Counted from the stretch's first letter, positions 31,391 to 44,110 are shown. The stretch: DNA of 53,517 bases from Gyrodactylus bullatarudis (GCA_012064415.1 SSNU01000124.1:98444-151960), one strand, 5' to 3'. Notes: generated from the sequence alone by a model not told the origin. Numbers and translations: made by a program.

Positions 31391-33534
31391 AAACCAAAAA
31401 AAAATTTTCTTTACATAAGCGTCACGTTGCAGTCTTTAAGTCAAATTGACTCGATCTTAAAAAAAAGATAAAAATAACAAGCATTTTACGTATTAATTAT
31501 TTTTAGAGGGGTATACTCAGAGTAATTATATTATTATCAAACAATTCTTTTTATGCCTTTTTTGTATTTATCTTAAAGCAATCTAAAATAAATTTATTTT
31601 AATCAATTAGCGAATATGATCACGTTTATAATCTAAATTTTGTTTAATTGATAATTTGCTACATCCAATATCCTCTTCTCATTAGTACTCGGTAACGCAA
31701 ATTTTTTTCCTTGATCAAACGAAAAAACTGAGTAAATTCTCTTATATAATGTTCGGAATATCAATCATATAAAAATTGATGTGGATGTGAAAGGCCTGAA
31801 GTTTATTTTGAACAAATATTTAACTAAAACAATTAAAGATGTAATACTTTTAAAAAATATATTATTTATTTTCAATATGATATATATTATTTTATTCAAT
31901 TGATAAAGCATGATAGAAAAATGGTGAGAATATTTTTCAGTTATCATTAGAGAATTTTTGAGTGACCCTGTACTTTGTAATAGATCAATCTATTTAGACT
32001 TGAGGTTCGGTCTTCAGAGAAGACGTGAGGCTTACTGAAGATTCATGATGTATACACCAAATGTAGACCTTGCTAGGACTGAGTCCTAAAATTATAAATT
32101 TATGAATGAATACTGATCAAGTGGTTGAAAAAAATATGAATTGCTGAAGTAAGATGCTCAATAATAAGATTTTTATCTGAATATTTACGCAAAATTGTTC
32201 GCAAAAGTTTTTTTCAATAATACTGAATGAATCTAGAATTCTGAGGGAATTTGATAGAGTATCTTAATTTTCAGATATAATTGACCAAAATTTTATTTTA
32301 TTGTAAAATCAAAAGAGCTTTTCTTACAAGTCATATACATTATGAAATTGAGTATGTTATATATATATATATATATGTTATATTAGACAACTAATAATTC
32401 GAATAAAGCTATAGAAAATAATTTCAGAGGAGACTTAGAGTGAGTTCTATTCATGAAAAAGCGAAGTTACTTTCACAAAGTCAAAGCTTAATTCTACATA
32501 CAAAATTTAAAGGTTTTTTTCTTGTTACTTAAGATATACCAAAGTTACGAATATAATCATGTTGAAAATTTAACACTATTTTATCTTTAAAACTCCTAAG
32601 AAAGGAGTTTCTGTGATAACTAATTTAGATTTAATATGGCGCCCAAGAAAACGGTTTGTAATTTCTACCAACTTTATTTTCAGTATTTAGTCAATAGCGT
32701 TATGACATGAATCTTACTAAAATTAGAATTAAATCTCCATAAAATATTCTTACATTTTCAGGAGTCTCGATTCTGAGTAAGGTTTCATAGAAAATCGAAT
32801 AATCTATAGAAAGAAAATAATTTCAGGATAGTATAATAATGTTCATTCTCAAAGCGTGAATTATAAAGCAATAATGTAAGTTCGATTGTCATGTGAATTT
32901 AAATGTGGTAAATAATTGAATAAACAAAAATAAATTGTGAAGTAATTGAGAATAAGAGATTTCGAATATATTTTCTGTGTATGCTTTATATATATGCATA
33001 CACATTTCTGAGGATAGTTGAAAGTTAGATGAATCAATATGAAAAAAACTGTTTAAATGCAATTTCAGTACCTACAAACTCAATGAAAATTTTATAACAA
33101 CTGGAAATTTTGGAAAGAACTTAAAAAGAGAGAAGAAACTGTATACCAATCCTCTATTAGGTTTTCACCCAACTTTGGTCGATGAATGTTGGATTAATTC
33201 AATTTTTAAACTCTAAAACGGGCAGAGAGGTATAAGTGTCCTCGACTCCCGGATCTTTTACAAAAAAAAAATCAAGTGCCGTATTTAGGAATATTTGATT
33301 TATAAACGATCTGTTCTGAAGTTTTTTTGCATTCAACATTTTTCAATTAATAATAATGAATCATTGTAATAGAATAAAACTAAATAGGTTTAAAACATAT
33401 TTTCAAGTAAAGAGTAAGATTGTATAATTTATTATTTAAATTATTATAATATACTAAAACTCCCGAAAATGTATGGGGCTTAAACCGAACGATGAAAAAC
33501 TGAATCGTTTAATTACTTAAAATTATCTAAGAAA
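31391..33534. other. AT-rich spacer with a short AT microsatellite
   Basis: A run of alternating AT lies at about 32355-32377. A block near 33150-33200 recurs inverted at 49383-49440. No genes seen. Confidence 0.45.
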
Positions 33535-33645
33535 AAAATATGCCTAAAATTAGAGGAACAAGCGCTTTATTCCAGTCACACTCATCAGCCTCTTACTTGA
33601 AAATTAAACTAAAACACAAAGAATATAACATCCTTTCTCTCTCGC
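33535..33645 (-). mobile_element. PLE-B 3' tail with hammerhead remnant
   Basis: The minus strand has GAGG before CTGATGA (33582-33588) and CCTC at the cleavage side (33553-33556), so helix I is intact. The GAAA is changed to GGAA (33570-33573), which should abolish activity. The surrounding sequence matches 41270-41340. Confidence 0.65.
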
Positions 33646-35110
33646 AATTATTTGGTGGTAGATACTCTGTGATATCAGTAATGAAGCATGACTTTTCAAA
33701 ATGTCTTAGTTAGGAATTCTTTGGTCTTTCACGTTGCGTTTCTTGTTGAATAATTAATGTATGAAAACGAGTAAATAAGTTTCCGATGAGGAAATCAATT
33801 TTTCTCACTCAATATTCAAAGTAATCTTACATTTATCAATGAATTGAATCGCAAAAATTAATTACATTTTATTTGTGATTAATTGATGAATTGTATTATC
33901 AGAGTTTTTACTCTAATAATTCTCATTATTATTAAAATCACTATAATTTTTATAAGTCTTATTTTTCAAGAGACATGCCCTTCTCTCCCTACAGATAGAC
34001 CAATACAAGCTAGAAGACAACATAGTCAGGTAGGAAGCGAGCAATAGTCAATCTATGCCGAATAGGTTCCTGAAGAACTACAAGGTTCAAAATAATAAAC
34101 TATCAGAAAGGTCGAGAATAATTTATTATCTATTTATTTAGAGAAGATTATACGACTAAGTGAGTTATTAAAGAATACAATACTAATATTGTCTCTGTAA
34201 AGTGACACGACTTGTTTGAAACACAAAGTTGACTCTATACGATTGAAAAATGTTGGCGCAAATTCAAAAATTGATGTTTTTTAGTCTACTTATATTAAAA
34301 AGTCATTTTCCATCTTCCCGATTTCTCACATTCACATGATGTGTCATCTATTTTTGGATGTTTTTACAATATTTATGTATGTTACCGGATCTTAATAATA
34401 AGAATATATCTCTGGACCTCTACGCCGAGATGCAAAATGTTATTGTGATTTATATGGAACATATATAAAGCATACACAGAGTAGACAGGGAATGTATTTC
34501 TTCCCTTTAAAAATATCAAAGAAGTAAAATTACACGTAAACCAGAGAAAGGGACAGAGAGGTAAAGACCCCAGACCCAAATAATTACGTCCCAAATTGGA
34601 TTAATCCAACTTCATCCTTTCTTCCAACTTGGCACAACAACAATTAATTAAGCACATCATGGTTAAATAGATGGATACTCTTTTGTTCAAATTAATTATT
34701 TTTCATTTATCAATGTGTTTTGATTAAAAAACTCGTGATTTGTATTCAAGGAATTTATTAAGCATTAACATTAGTTAATTGTAAACAACATATTTCATTC
34801 AAAAATCATGAAAATTTCTATTCGAGAAAAAATAAATTTTAGACAAGTTTAATGCAGTAAAAGATCTTTTTTGTGTATAACATTCTGCTGGTGAGATTCA
34901 AAAAAGGACTTGTGACCTTGGGAATTTTTTTATGTTTTTATTTTTATTTCATTAAAATATTCCATTATATTATTAAAATCATCCTTTCATTTACGAGTCA
35001 TCTGAATACTGCGATCATGTGGAGGATTTTCAAAGCTCACATTAAATGTTGAAAATAGAGAAGGTATTTCGTTCATGGATGGAGTATTCTTCCATAAAAC
35101 AGCTGTCCAC
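33646..35110. repeat. Dispersed PLE-related blocks, no gene
   Basis: 33870-34035 matches 6660-6830 (spaced attattagagtt, taattctaattatt, then accaatacaagc.agaagacaac). 34194-34240 carries the ctgtaaagtgacacgac block. 34640-34670 resembles 22460-22490 (acacatcatgg). These are fragments of the same old element in the same order. Confidence 0.5.
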
Positions 35111-35115
35111 AATTC

Positions 35116-35360
35116 TTGGATCAAATTCCTAACCTGAATTTCTACTTCTTCCCTTCTAATTCTACTCCGGTCACAAAACCAATCGAAGTTGGTATTGGTA
35201 GATCCTGGAAGGCTGGATATCGAAGAAGAATGCTTTCGCTTTATCGACTCAGTCTTATTATGATCAGGTTAAAAAAATCTCTTGTAACTGTGCGAAAAAA
35301 TAAGGTGGAGTCAATGGATGAGTCAAACATTCAATCTTTATCTTTCAAGTCCTAATGTAT
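35116..35360 (+). pseudogene. pogo/Tigger transposase fragment
   Basis: The frame reads QIPNLNFYFFPSNSTPVTKP, then IEVGIGRSWKAGYRRRML. This matches the DDE_1 tract lpNi.l.flPpNtTs..QPmD.GvirsfKayYrr. The Asp of QPMD is replaced by Glu. Only this segment of the catalytic domain remains. Confidence 0.7.
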
Positions 35361-35444
35361 ACGGGGCCTCTATGAAATCCTATTTAATTATTTTAGGATT
35401 AGATTAATTGCATAAGCATACATTCACATTTTTTCATATGCTAG

Positions 35445-35545
35445 ACATATATGAGGCTTTGCAGTCTTGTAGTTAAGACTCTCGCTTATAGTTCAAAGAA
35501 AAGCCGAGTCTCTTCAGACTACTCCCAGGCTTGAATTTTATACCT
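35445..35545 (-). repeat. Another PLE-like tail with damaged hammerhead
   Basis: The reverse complement reads gggagtagtctgaagagactcggc, then a spoiled GAAA, and later gagagtcttaactacaagac. GTAGT before CTGAAGA pairs with ACTAC after a TTA cleavage triplet. The 3' half recurs at 35768-35825. Confidence 0.45.
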
Positions 35546-35829
35546 TCACAATGCAAAACTTTCTGTTATTCCATTGGCTAATGTTATCCCTCCCTTTAGG
35601 ACGTGTGGGAGCAGTGGTGTTCCCGTACATTTGGACTCATTAATTTTGTCTCTTCAATAGATTGGGTCCTTTCAAGAATCCATTCATCAGCAACCAGCCG
35701 CTATTTCTCTTCTATTTTCGCTTAATTGAGGGTTTACTGATCATCTCTACTCTTGTGCTAATTGGAGGTCGGGTAGACATATATGATACTATGCATGCTT
35801 GTAGCTAAGACTCTTCGTCCCAATTTAAA

Positions 35830-37140
35830 AATAAACCATTAAAAGCTTAACATTTTTAGTAGAAATTAAGTATTGAGCCAATCATTTACATGTAAAGAAG
35901 AGCTGATTCAAAAAAAGTATGTTACCTTTAAAGGGAGGCTAACCACAATTCGTCCAAATTTTGGCTAAACATAAAAATAATTTTTAGGGGTAAGAAGAAG
36001 TTTATTCCTAACCTAACCCACTCTTAATGTGATACATTATTTTTTCCTACTTCCCCTTTGTGTTTTCATTTCTTTTTGAGAATTTATTGTTAGAGAATGC
36101 ATTCTCATGCTTAAGGTTTATCTACGTAACTAGAGAATAAAGGGCTTATTAACTAGATTCACTTATGTCCCAATGATTTCCCCGTAACACAATTGTGTTA
36201 AAAACATTCTCGAAATTCCCAAACTCATAGGAAACTTAATTATAATCTAGTTTTTCGTAAAATTTTCAACACAAAAATATTTTTGAACTAGTAAAGTTAT
36301 GAATAAAGCATATTGATTCATATAACTTTCAGCTATCCTCGGAAAATGTGAGCAAAGTTGAATTTAGTCGTCGAAGTAATATTGTTAGGGCACCTCAAGT
36401 ATAATCTATCTGGTTTAAATTAAAAAAGATTTCAACGGTATGGTCATAGATTAAATAATATTGATTTAAATCCAGTTTACTGTTGCGATAGAACTGTTAT
36501 AAGGGGCGTTTTCTAGTTGAATAATCAATCTTTTATTTGAATTTTCCTCTTTTAACGGTCATAGTGTACTTTCAAGAGGATTTCGATAGTTAATTGAGTT
36601 CAAATTAGTTTAGAAACAAGTTCGTTTATTTTTGATTACTCTCCTTAGCACAATTGAATTTTTTTAGTCCTCTAAAGGTTGGGCTAGTTTTTGGTTCCTA
36701 GTTAACACTGAGACTATCCAAAATTTTCCAAACGATTTTTATCTAATTTGAAAATATATTGCCTACTTTAAATCTTGTTTTTGTGTATTTTCTTATAAAG
36801 TCAGAAATGATTATATTGGTAATTTTGGTGATTATTTTATTGGAAGTAAAGAAAAACTAACCATCAATCATAAATCAACCCTAACCGAATTGATTCGGTT
36901 CTTTCTGTACAATAGATAAATCAAATTTTTTTGTTTACAATGTGATGAAATGAAATTTATTTATTCAGATAATTATAATCTCATTATCGAGTATTTTACT
37001 ATCTTCAAGTCATTTTTTTCAACCAGTTGATCACAATTTATTCATATTTAAAATTCACATTTTTTAATAGGACCAAGTCCTAGCAGGGATACATATTATA
37101 GCTGTTTTCTAGCTTAGAATACAATATTTATTCTGTAAAA
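35830..37140. other. AT-rich spacer, nothing recognised
   Basis: No motifs found. Confidence 0.45.
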
Positions 37141-37144
37141 TATT

Positions 37145-38303
37145 TTGTTGAAATTCAAGAGAGTACTTGAGTACGAGGGTACTTCTAATGTTCAATCTGA
37201 AATAATAACCTCCAAATGTGGAATCTTCAAATATACTACCGCTGCTAAAATTACAAAAACGACATCGAATAACATCTGCAAGTTCAAAAAAGGTCTCAAG
37301 AGAAATTCGAAACATTGTGTAGATGAACTAGATTTTTTCTGCCAATTGATTACGGATCAAGATCTTGAGAGAATTTTGATTCACACCAATGCTTATTTGA
37401 AATCCTCGAATTCAAAATCTAGCCTTGTGGAACTGGATGAGCTGAAAGCATGGATTGGGATATCATTGTTTTTTGGTGTTACAAGAAATGCTCATATGGA
37501 ATTATCAGAGTTATGGTCAGATGATTACGGATATGAGGTAGTGAAGAAAACAATGTCATATTCCAGATATACAATTATAAAAAGGTTCATTAGACTTGAC
37601 GATAAAGTTGAACGACTCGTGACAAATCGAAGAGACTAATTATCCTCATCAGAATATTTTTTGAGAACTTTGTAAAGAACTGTCAATCGGTTTATGAGCC
37701 ATCTGACCAATTGACAGTGGACGAACAGCTTATGCTCTTTAGAGGTAGATGCAGTTTCAAGATGTACATTCCATCCAAGCCAGCTAAATATGGCATAAAG
37801 ATTTGGATAGTCGCTGATTCCACTAATTTTTATATGACAAACGCTCACATTTATATTGGTAAAGAAGCCGAAAACATCGATAAGAATCAAGGGATGAGAG
37901 TTGTGAAGGAGCTAACCTATCCATTTCTCAAAAAAGGTCGAACTATAATATGTGACAATTTTTTTACATCAATGAAGCTAAATATCTAATTGAAAACATA
38001 ACTTCTTTGGTCGGTACTTGTAATAAAGCTCGTAAATTTCTTCCAATTGAATTCCAAAATAAGAAGGCTTTCATCGGAGAGAAGAAATATTTGTTTCATG
38101 AAAATATAATATTGATGCGGTATGCAGCGAAGAAGAATAAACCTGTAGTTCTTCTAAGTAAAAAGCAAAGAAATGAGCCTAAAAGAGGTAGATGCCATAT
38201 CTGTCCCAGATCTTTGTATAGAAAAGGCTAAAGAAATTGTTACAAGTGTTTAGAACCTGTGTGTGCCCAACATAATTTAACAATATGTCAAAACTGTCAA
38301 TAA
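37145..38303 (+). pseudogene. piggyBac-type transposase pseudogene
   Basis: The first frame (from TTG 37145, no ATG) gives the N-terminal domain with LDELKAWIGISLFFGVTRN. After a frameshift near 37640 the next frame reads QLTVDEQLMLFRGRCSFKMY (first catalytic Asp in VDEQ), then YIPSKPAKYGIKIW and GRTIICDNFFTSMKL (second Asp). After another frameshift near 37990 come LLSKKQRN and a Cys-rich end, RGRCHICPRSLY then NCYKCLEPVCAQH and ICQNCQ, broken by a stop at 38229. The region that should hold the third Asp is missing by deletion. Confidence 0.9.
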
Positions 38304-39110
38304 ATTAACAGTTTTTATTCATAAGAAAAATCATTTTTTGTATTGGTGTCGTTTCCGACTCCATTTACCATACTTGTCAGTTTTATTATTTCCAGAGCGA
38401 AGGTTAATGGACGCCAAAAATGTTTTCACTCCAAAAAATTGATCTTGTATGGTCATTTTAATTATCAAAGTACATCATTCGATTGAGGCAAAATATGCCA
38501 AAATTAAATACAGTAATTTTGATAAATTTCGATTCATTCATAAAAACTAAACTACGGTATCACTCTTCTCTTAAAAGTTTAAATTGACAATATAAAATTT
38601 TCATTTTCATCTATCGAGAACTCTATTTTAATAAATTTCTGCTAAGCGTATTTTAGGCATAGAACCGTAGATATTAATTAATAGTTTGTCTCTATAAACT
38701 TTAATTTCAATCATCAAATATGTGCTTTGTTAATTTGTTCCTAAACTTTCCGTCAATTATATAGACTTTTTGAAGTCCTCAAAGATTTCCAATTAGGTTA
38801 GAATCTGAAATTCTTTAAGCAACACAATTCCATGATATGATGACCATTCCCTTAACGAATTTTCCGACATTTTTTATGGCCCTTATATGAGTCAATAATA
38901 ACAATAATGAATATTTCGAGGTGGAAGGATAATGAGTAAGTTCAGATGAGTTAAAATTTTTGCAATAAATTAAAAGTAACAAGTACTTAGAACCTGGAAG
39001 TGATTAGAAGAGTACCATAATCCTTTCATCGATTGAACCAACTTCAGGTTCTCTATTTTAAAATAAAAATTTATCATAATGAAATTTTGCTTGATTGCTG
39101 TTCGGATCAT
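38304..39110. other. AT-rich spacer, nothing recognised
   Basis: No motifs found. Confidence 0.45.
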
Positions 39111-39113
39111 ATA

Positions 39114-39845
39114 CAGTCGTGGACAAAATTGAAATCCCTTTTTAATTTCATTTTAAAAATATAATTTTAATTATTTATTTATTACAGATCTGATTAATTT
39201 CAAGATATTCTAGAGCTAACAGGTCTACTAATATGACAGAATTTTCAAAATAATTATAAAATTTATTATAAAAATATCTGGTCATAACTGAAGGTACCCC
39301 TATAGATTTTTCACCCTAATACTTTGTCATTTCTTGTAACCTTGGACGAGTCTCTTGCAACAGCTTAGACCAATATTAATACATTCTTCCACACGTATTG
39401 TTCAAGTTGAGCAAGATTTTTTGGGTTTCGTTTAGCAACAGATTTCTTCAAGTTTCTCCAAAGATATTCAATAGGGTTCAGGTCTTGACTCATTGCAGGC
39501 CAGCCTAGAAGCCTCCAGCCTTTTAGTCAACCATTATTTAGTACTTTTAGATGTTTTCTTTGGATGATTGTCTTGCTAAAGAATCCAACTGCCCTGATCC
39601 ATGGTCAAAGCCTCAATACTTTTTTCAACATTTTTTCAAGAATTGACTGATAGATTTGAGAATTCATCTTACCATTAATATTTTATGGGCTGTTAACTGG
39701 CCGTTTGACATAAAACTGATATACTTTTCCGACTAGCTCTATTCTAGTCTCATCTATCCAAAAGACTTGATCAAAGAAGGAATTTGGACTAATTATATGC
39801 TTTCAGAAGAGGTTTTTTTCTTGGTCGTCGTGCATTTCGTCGTGA
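39114..39845 (-). pseudogene. Tc1 transposase fragment with one terminal repeat
   Basis: One end (cagtcgtggacaaaattg at 39114, preceded by TA) is present with the inner direct-repeat motif at 39284 (aactgaaggtacccct). On the minus strand the frames read FWIDETRIELVGK (first Asp), QDNHPKKTSKSTK (second Asp) and [20 protein letters not shown] (third acidic residue), then [13 protein letters not shown]. The DNA-binding N-terminus and the other end are missing. Confidence 0.85.
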
Positions 39846-39887
39846 TATGAATTAAACCTATGAGTATAAAGAATTGATGCCAGTTAT

Positions 39888-39960
39888 TCATAAGAATATA
39901 GTGCTTTTATTTCGTGGCATACTCATCAGTTTTTACATGCCAGATTTATATAAAGAAAAT
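39888..39960 (-). mobile_element. PLE-B 3' tail with hammerhead
   Basis: Minus strand: CTGATGA (39923-39929), helix II GT/AC around ATGCC, GAAA (39910-39913). The core is canonical, but helix I keeps only A-U pairs and helix III is imperfect. The tggcatgt segment upstream can pair with the helix II region. Confidence 0.65.
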
Positions 39961-40061
39961 TTTGTACAAAATATTGATTAAAAATCTGGTCGGTTGTTCT
40001 CTGGTACGCGTGTATTAATAACAATGTGCAACAAAAAATCACTTTATTTTCACAACCAGGC

Positions 40062-41068
40062 CAGTTTTTCACGCTGATTCTCATGGTGCTATTCGTTTTT
40101 TCGTCAATTTTTTTTACAGCCGCCATCGGCCGTTAGAGATTTTTTTGAGTTTTTCTCTTTCAGGAGCTTTAACTTTTCTCAACTATATGCTAGGAAAACA
40201 AAATTGATCCTAAAAGATAGCCAAATAGTTATTCTAGTTAGTTAGTGTATTTGAAATATAATTTTATTTTGTTATTGAGCCGATCAAGCGGTTCAAATGT
40301 GAAAATTACAGTCTTTTTTTATTAATCAAGGATTGAAATCTCGTACGCAGATAAACTTTGTATCAATTTATTCATCTCATTGAGCTGATTTCGAATATAA
40401 AAGTTTTATTTTTATTGGAGTTTCCTGTCAAAAGCTATGAGGTTTCAAAGTTTCGAATATACCCCTTAAGAGACCCTTACATACGCACGAGGTTTCATGT
40501 AATTGTACCAAAGTAAAAAAACATAGTTTCTCTTATTTAGTGTTGCAATTTTGACCCCGATTGACCAATAAGAATTAAAGGGGACACTGTGATAGGATAA
40601 ATAATGCTGATTTAAGATAATCAAAATATGTGCGCAATGCCAATTACTCCGTACGTATGTATGAGTGGTATATTCGAAACTTTGAAACCTCATAGCTTTT
40701 GACAGGAAACTCCAATAAAAATAAAACTTTTATATTCGAAATCAGCTCAATGAGATGAATAAATTGATACAAAGTTTATCTGCGTACGAGATTTCAATCC
40801 TTGATTAATAAAAAAAGACTGTAATTTTCACATTTGAACCGCTTGATCGGCTCAATAACAAAATAAAATTATATTTCAAATACACTAACTAACTAGAATA
40901 ACTATTTGGCTATCTTTTAGGATCAATTTTGTTTTCCTAGCATATAGTTGAGAAAAGTTAAAGCTCCTGAAAGAGAAAAACTCAAAAAAATCTCTAACGG
41001 CCGATGGCGGCTGTAAAAAAAATTGACGAAAAAACGAATAGCACCATGAGAATCAGCGTGAAAAACTG
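40062..41068. repeat. Large palindrome: 402-base arms, 203-base spacer
   Basis: Left arm 40062-40463 and right arm 40667-41068; paired positions sum to 81130 throughout, so the arms have no indel and looked identical where compared. No ORF or transposase motif lies in arms or spacer. Just outside, tgtgcaacaaaaaatca (left) and its rough complement near 41097-41117 suggest the homology once ran further. Confidence 0.9.
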
Positions 41069-41290
41069 AACAACATATCAAAAATTCGGCCGGGTTGATT
41101 TTTTTTGTTGCACCGTGTAATAGCATAAACTCTATTAGGCAGTGCATATGATATAAACGTTTATTTATTTGAATCTGTTATGTGACTGATAATAATAATA
41201 TGATCTTTGTTGTTTGTAACTGATTCCTAATATCATTGGTTAGTTGTGCAAACGTTGAGAGCATAATAAGTGAAAAAGGATGCCGAAAGT

Positions 41291-41335
41291 GTGAGGAATA
41301 AGCGCTTTATTTCAGCATACTCATCAGCCTCTTAC
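41291..41335 (-). ncRNA. Hammerhead ribozyme motif (PLE-B)
   Basis: Minus strand: GAGG, CTGATGA (41321-41327), a short helix II region GTATGCT, GAAA (41310-41313), helix III ATAA/TTAT, U at the cleavage site, then CCTC (41293-41296) pairing with GAGG. Core bases match the consensus. Helix II is closed only by a G-U pair. Confidence 0.7.
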
Positions 41336-41671
41336 ATGCCAGATATATATATACAAAAAACAAAGAAAATTAAAAATTGATCTGATTGGCTCTCTTTAGG
41401 TGTTTGGGGGCGGGGTAATCTGTATATTATCACATTGTTTTTTGGATTTTTGGTACATTAATTGGTATTCCCACCCTAGGGTGAGAGTACCTCTGGAAAA
41501 TAAATGTTACCTAAAAGGTATTCATACATCTATTATAGTTATATTACATAATATGTATGTTCATAATTACACATAAATGAGTTCATTTTTTTATAACACA
41601 ATGTGAAAAGGTTTTTTTACACACAAAAAAGAAATAATCACTGTATAAGTTGATTCTGAAAATTCTTTTGA

Positions 41672-42150
41672 TTATTGGCTTGAACTGAAATATTTTGTGA
41701 TTTTATTATTGCTTGTAATAATATCTGAATTTCTATTTCTCTTCCTTGTCTCTACCGGTCGACTGTTTGTTTTTAATTCTCTGTTTCCACTGTTCGTATT
41801 AGGCCAACTAAGTCCTAAAGGTTTGACCAGTTTCTTTTGTTTGCACAGAATTGTATTTTCCCTTTTGATAAAAAAGGCTTCAACAGTCTTTAAGGAGTTG
41901 ACATTTCTTCCGTTTTGTCTATAAAGAATGTAAAAGTTTGAAGGGGAAGATTTTTTGTCACAGACCTTCACATGATCTCTAACTGCAGTGTTACCCGTGT
42001 AGATATGTTCCTCTACTCTGTCTTCAAATCTCCTTGTTTATGTCCTATGTATTCCGCTTTACATGGGCATTTAAACTTGTATACCACATAGGATGACTTC
42101 TTATAGTCTAAAAAGTCTTTTGATTCATTGCTTAACATCTTGTTTGTCTT
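41672..42150 (-). pseudogene. PLE-B GIY-YIG endonuclease and C-terminal tail
   Basis: The minus frame reads NKMLSNESKDFL, then YVVYKFKCPCKAEYIGHK (GIY-YIG), then after a one-base frameshift near 42045 RRFEDRVEEHIYTGNTAVRD and HVKVCDKK. The tail ends RKRNRN..NNKITKYFSSSQ and stop. RT is missing. Length after the nuclease (about 100 residues) is much shorter than in PLE-A. Confidence 0.8.
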
Positions 42151-42458
42151 AAATATGTATCTGACTTTTTTTTTCCGGGTTATGTTATTTGGAATAGTTC
42201 ATTCACTTTCTGCTTTAACATAGAATCACGGTTATCTCCTTGTTCATATAGTGTTATAAAAAAATGAACTCATTTATGTGTAATCATGAACATAAATATT
42301 ATGTAATATAACTATAATAGATGTATGAATACCTTTTAGGTAACATGTATTTTCCAGAGGTACTCTCACCCTAGGGTGGGAATACCAATTAATGTACCAA
42401 AAATCCAAAAAACTATGTGATAATATACATCCTTTTTCGGCATCTTTTTTCACTTAAT

Positions 42459-42997
42459 AATATGATCAACAAAGGGAGGGGTTTAGGTAGTGTTAATGTA
42501 ATTGAAAGTAATTAGAAATTATGAAGTATGAACAGAATCGTTACATCTGATTAAAATATTTAGTGATAATTTTGTAATTTTCATTTTCTATAACTCTTAT
42601 TTAATAATTTCATTCAAAAACTATCATTATTTCCTAAAGCAAAGGATTAAGAAAGTGAGAAATATATTGATTGTCATATATTTTAGTAAGTATGATAACT
42701 TTTAGAGGGAAATAATATTAAAATTATTTTTTAATTTTTTACTTACTTTTAAAGAGGACAATCCTATTAACTTTAAAACTTATTTGCCTATTACCTCCAA
42801 GCCGCTTATGCTCATGTTAGAAGAGAGTATTTGATCGACTCGTTCATTGATAGACAAGGATAATTCACTCTCACCAGAAGGCATTGTCTGTGTTGAGGAA
42901 ATTAAGCTCTCATTTCTTCTGTTTTATTAAAATAATATATTTATTTGTTGTTTTAATATGTGAATAAATATTAATTCGACTACAAATACCTTAACGC
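42459..42997. other. AT-rich spacer, nothing firm
   Basis: A frame near 42800 (AYAHVRREYLIDSFIDRQ) faintly resembles a gypsy gag but is too short to call. Confidence 0.4.
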
Positions 42998-44110
42998 TCA
43001 TGTCTTCTAACAAGCCGATGTCTAATACTAAAGGAACCAAGACTAAATAAGTACCCCCACCTATAACAAATGGTGACATGAACTTGAGAGCTCAACTAGC
43101 TGATCAAGCAAAAGAGATCCAGTGGCAAAAATTATTGTCAAATGATAGAAAAATGATACCCAATACCTAAAACCAACCTTGGCAAAAAGATACCTTCCTG
43201 CAAATCCAGAAGTTTTAACAAGAATATATTCTCGCGTCTTTTAACGTCTAGTTCAAGCGATTTAAGAGTTTCTTTGAAAAATTTACCTATTACCTGAACT
43301 TGATGAAAATCAGACTTTTTTCTAGCTTACTCGAGCAGAAAATCCATAATACTTTATGTAACGAGTTACCCAAACTGGAGAAAAATTTAAAGATGGTTAC
43401 GCATTTTGCAAAGACAAGGATAAAAAGTCCACGATTCCGATACAATTATTGTCATCCAGTGCAAAGAGACGATGAGTATATGAGAGAATAATCGTACTAT
43501 CCAACAAAACGAAGTACGAGGATTACACGATCGAGCAGGACCTTCTGACGAATTTTATTAACACTCAGTCTGAGATCCGTACAACATCATTTCAGTGGTG
43601 ATATCAGATCGTAGGAAGAAGGCTTCAATGCTACTGAAGCCCACTTAGAGGTCCTGGCTACCCGTAAACCTTTATCGATAGCATTTCTAACCCAATCGAA
43701 GATATCATCAAACGTATCTCCACGATATCAAGACTATTTGTTAGAAAACCTAACCACCGTTTCAAACTCCTAGAAATGCTATGCTGCCATCCTAACGAGT
43801 TACAAACACATCCGATTATAGAACTAATTACTCAAAAGGAGGGTTGAAAATACTCATTGACCCATGTCCACACTTCAGAAGAACGTCCGGTGTACAAGAA
43901 AACAGGCCGTATTCCCGAAAAATACTTCCATGCCATAAACATTAAAATTGACAGGAGTCTTGTAAGAAAATACATCCAAATTTTCATGGCTCACCAAATC
44001 TGGTTACACTAGTCATAAAGTCAATCTCCTTGGCTCATTCACTACCCAGGTAACCATTGCAAGCCAAGTGAAACCGATACGATTGAATCTTTTCAATTCA
44101 CCTATTATCC
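42998..44110 (+). pseudogene. Probable Ty3/gypsy gag-pol remnant
   Basis: An ATG-led frame starts MSSNKPMSNTKGTKTK and continues, broken, with NLRAQLADQAKEIQWQK, which has a gag-like look. Around 43858-43975 a frame reads HVHTSEERPVYKKTGRIPEK, then YFHAINIKIDRSL, which resembles the tract before the gypsy RT (H.I.T...PV..k.RRiP.ky..a....id.ll). GC content is higher than nearby. There are many stops; no RT catalytic motif survives. Confidence 0.45.

Larger units (their letters stand above)
41268..42458 (-). mobile_element. PLE-B: fold-back Penelope-like element
   Basis: Outer arms: aagtgaaaaaggatgccgaaa (41268) and its complement ending at 42458. Inner arms: about 41425-41605 and 42247-42430, nearly identical (share ggtacattaattggtattcccaccctaggg). 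Between them lies a minus-strand GIY-YIG ORF. The left side holds a tail of about 135 bases with a hammerhead that the right side lacks. The layout mirrors PLE-A. Confidence 0.8.

Noticed and set aside
32355..32377. Alternating AT run
   Set aside because: Ordinary microsatellite; no sign of a functional site.
42790..42900. Gag-like frame AYAHVRREYLIDSFIDRQ
   Set aside because: Similarity is short and out of order with the gypsy remnant downstream.
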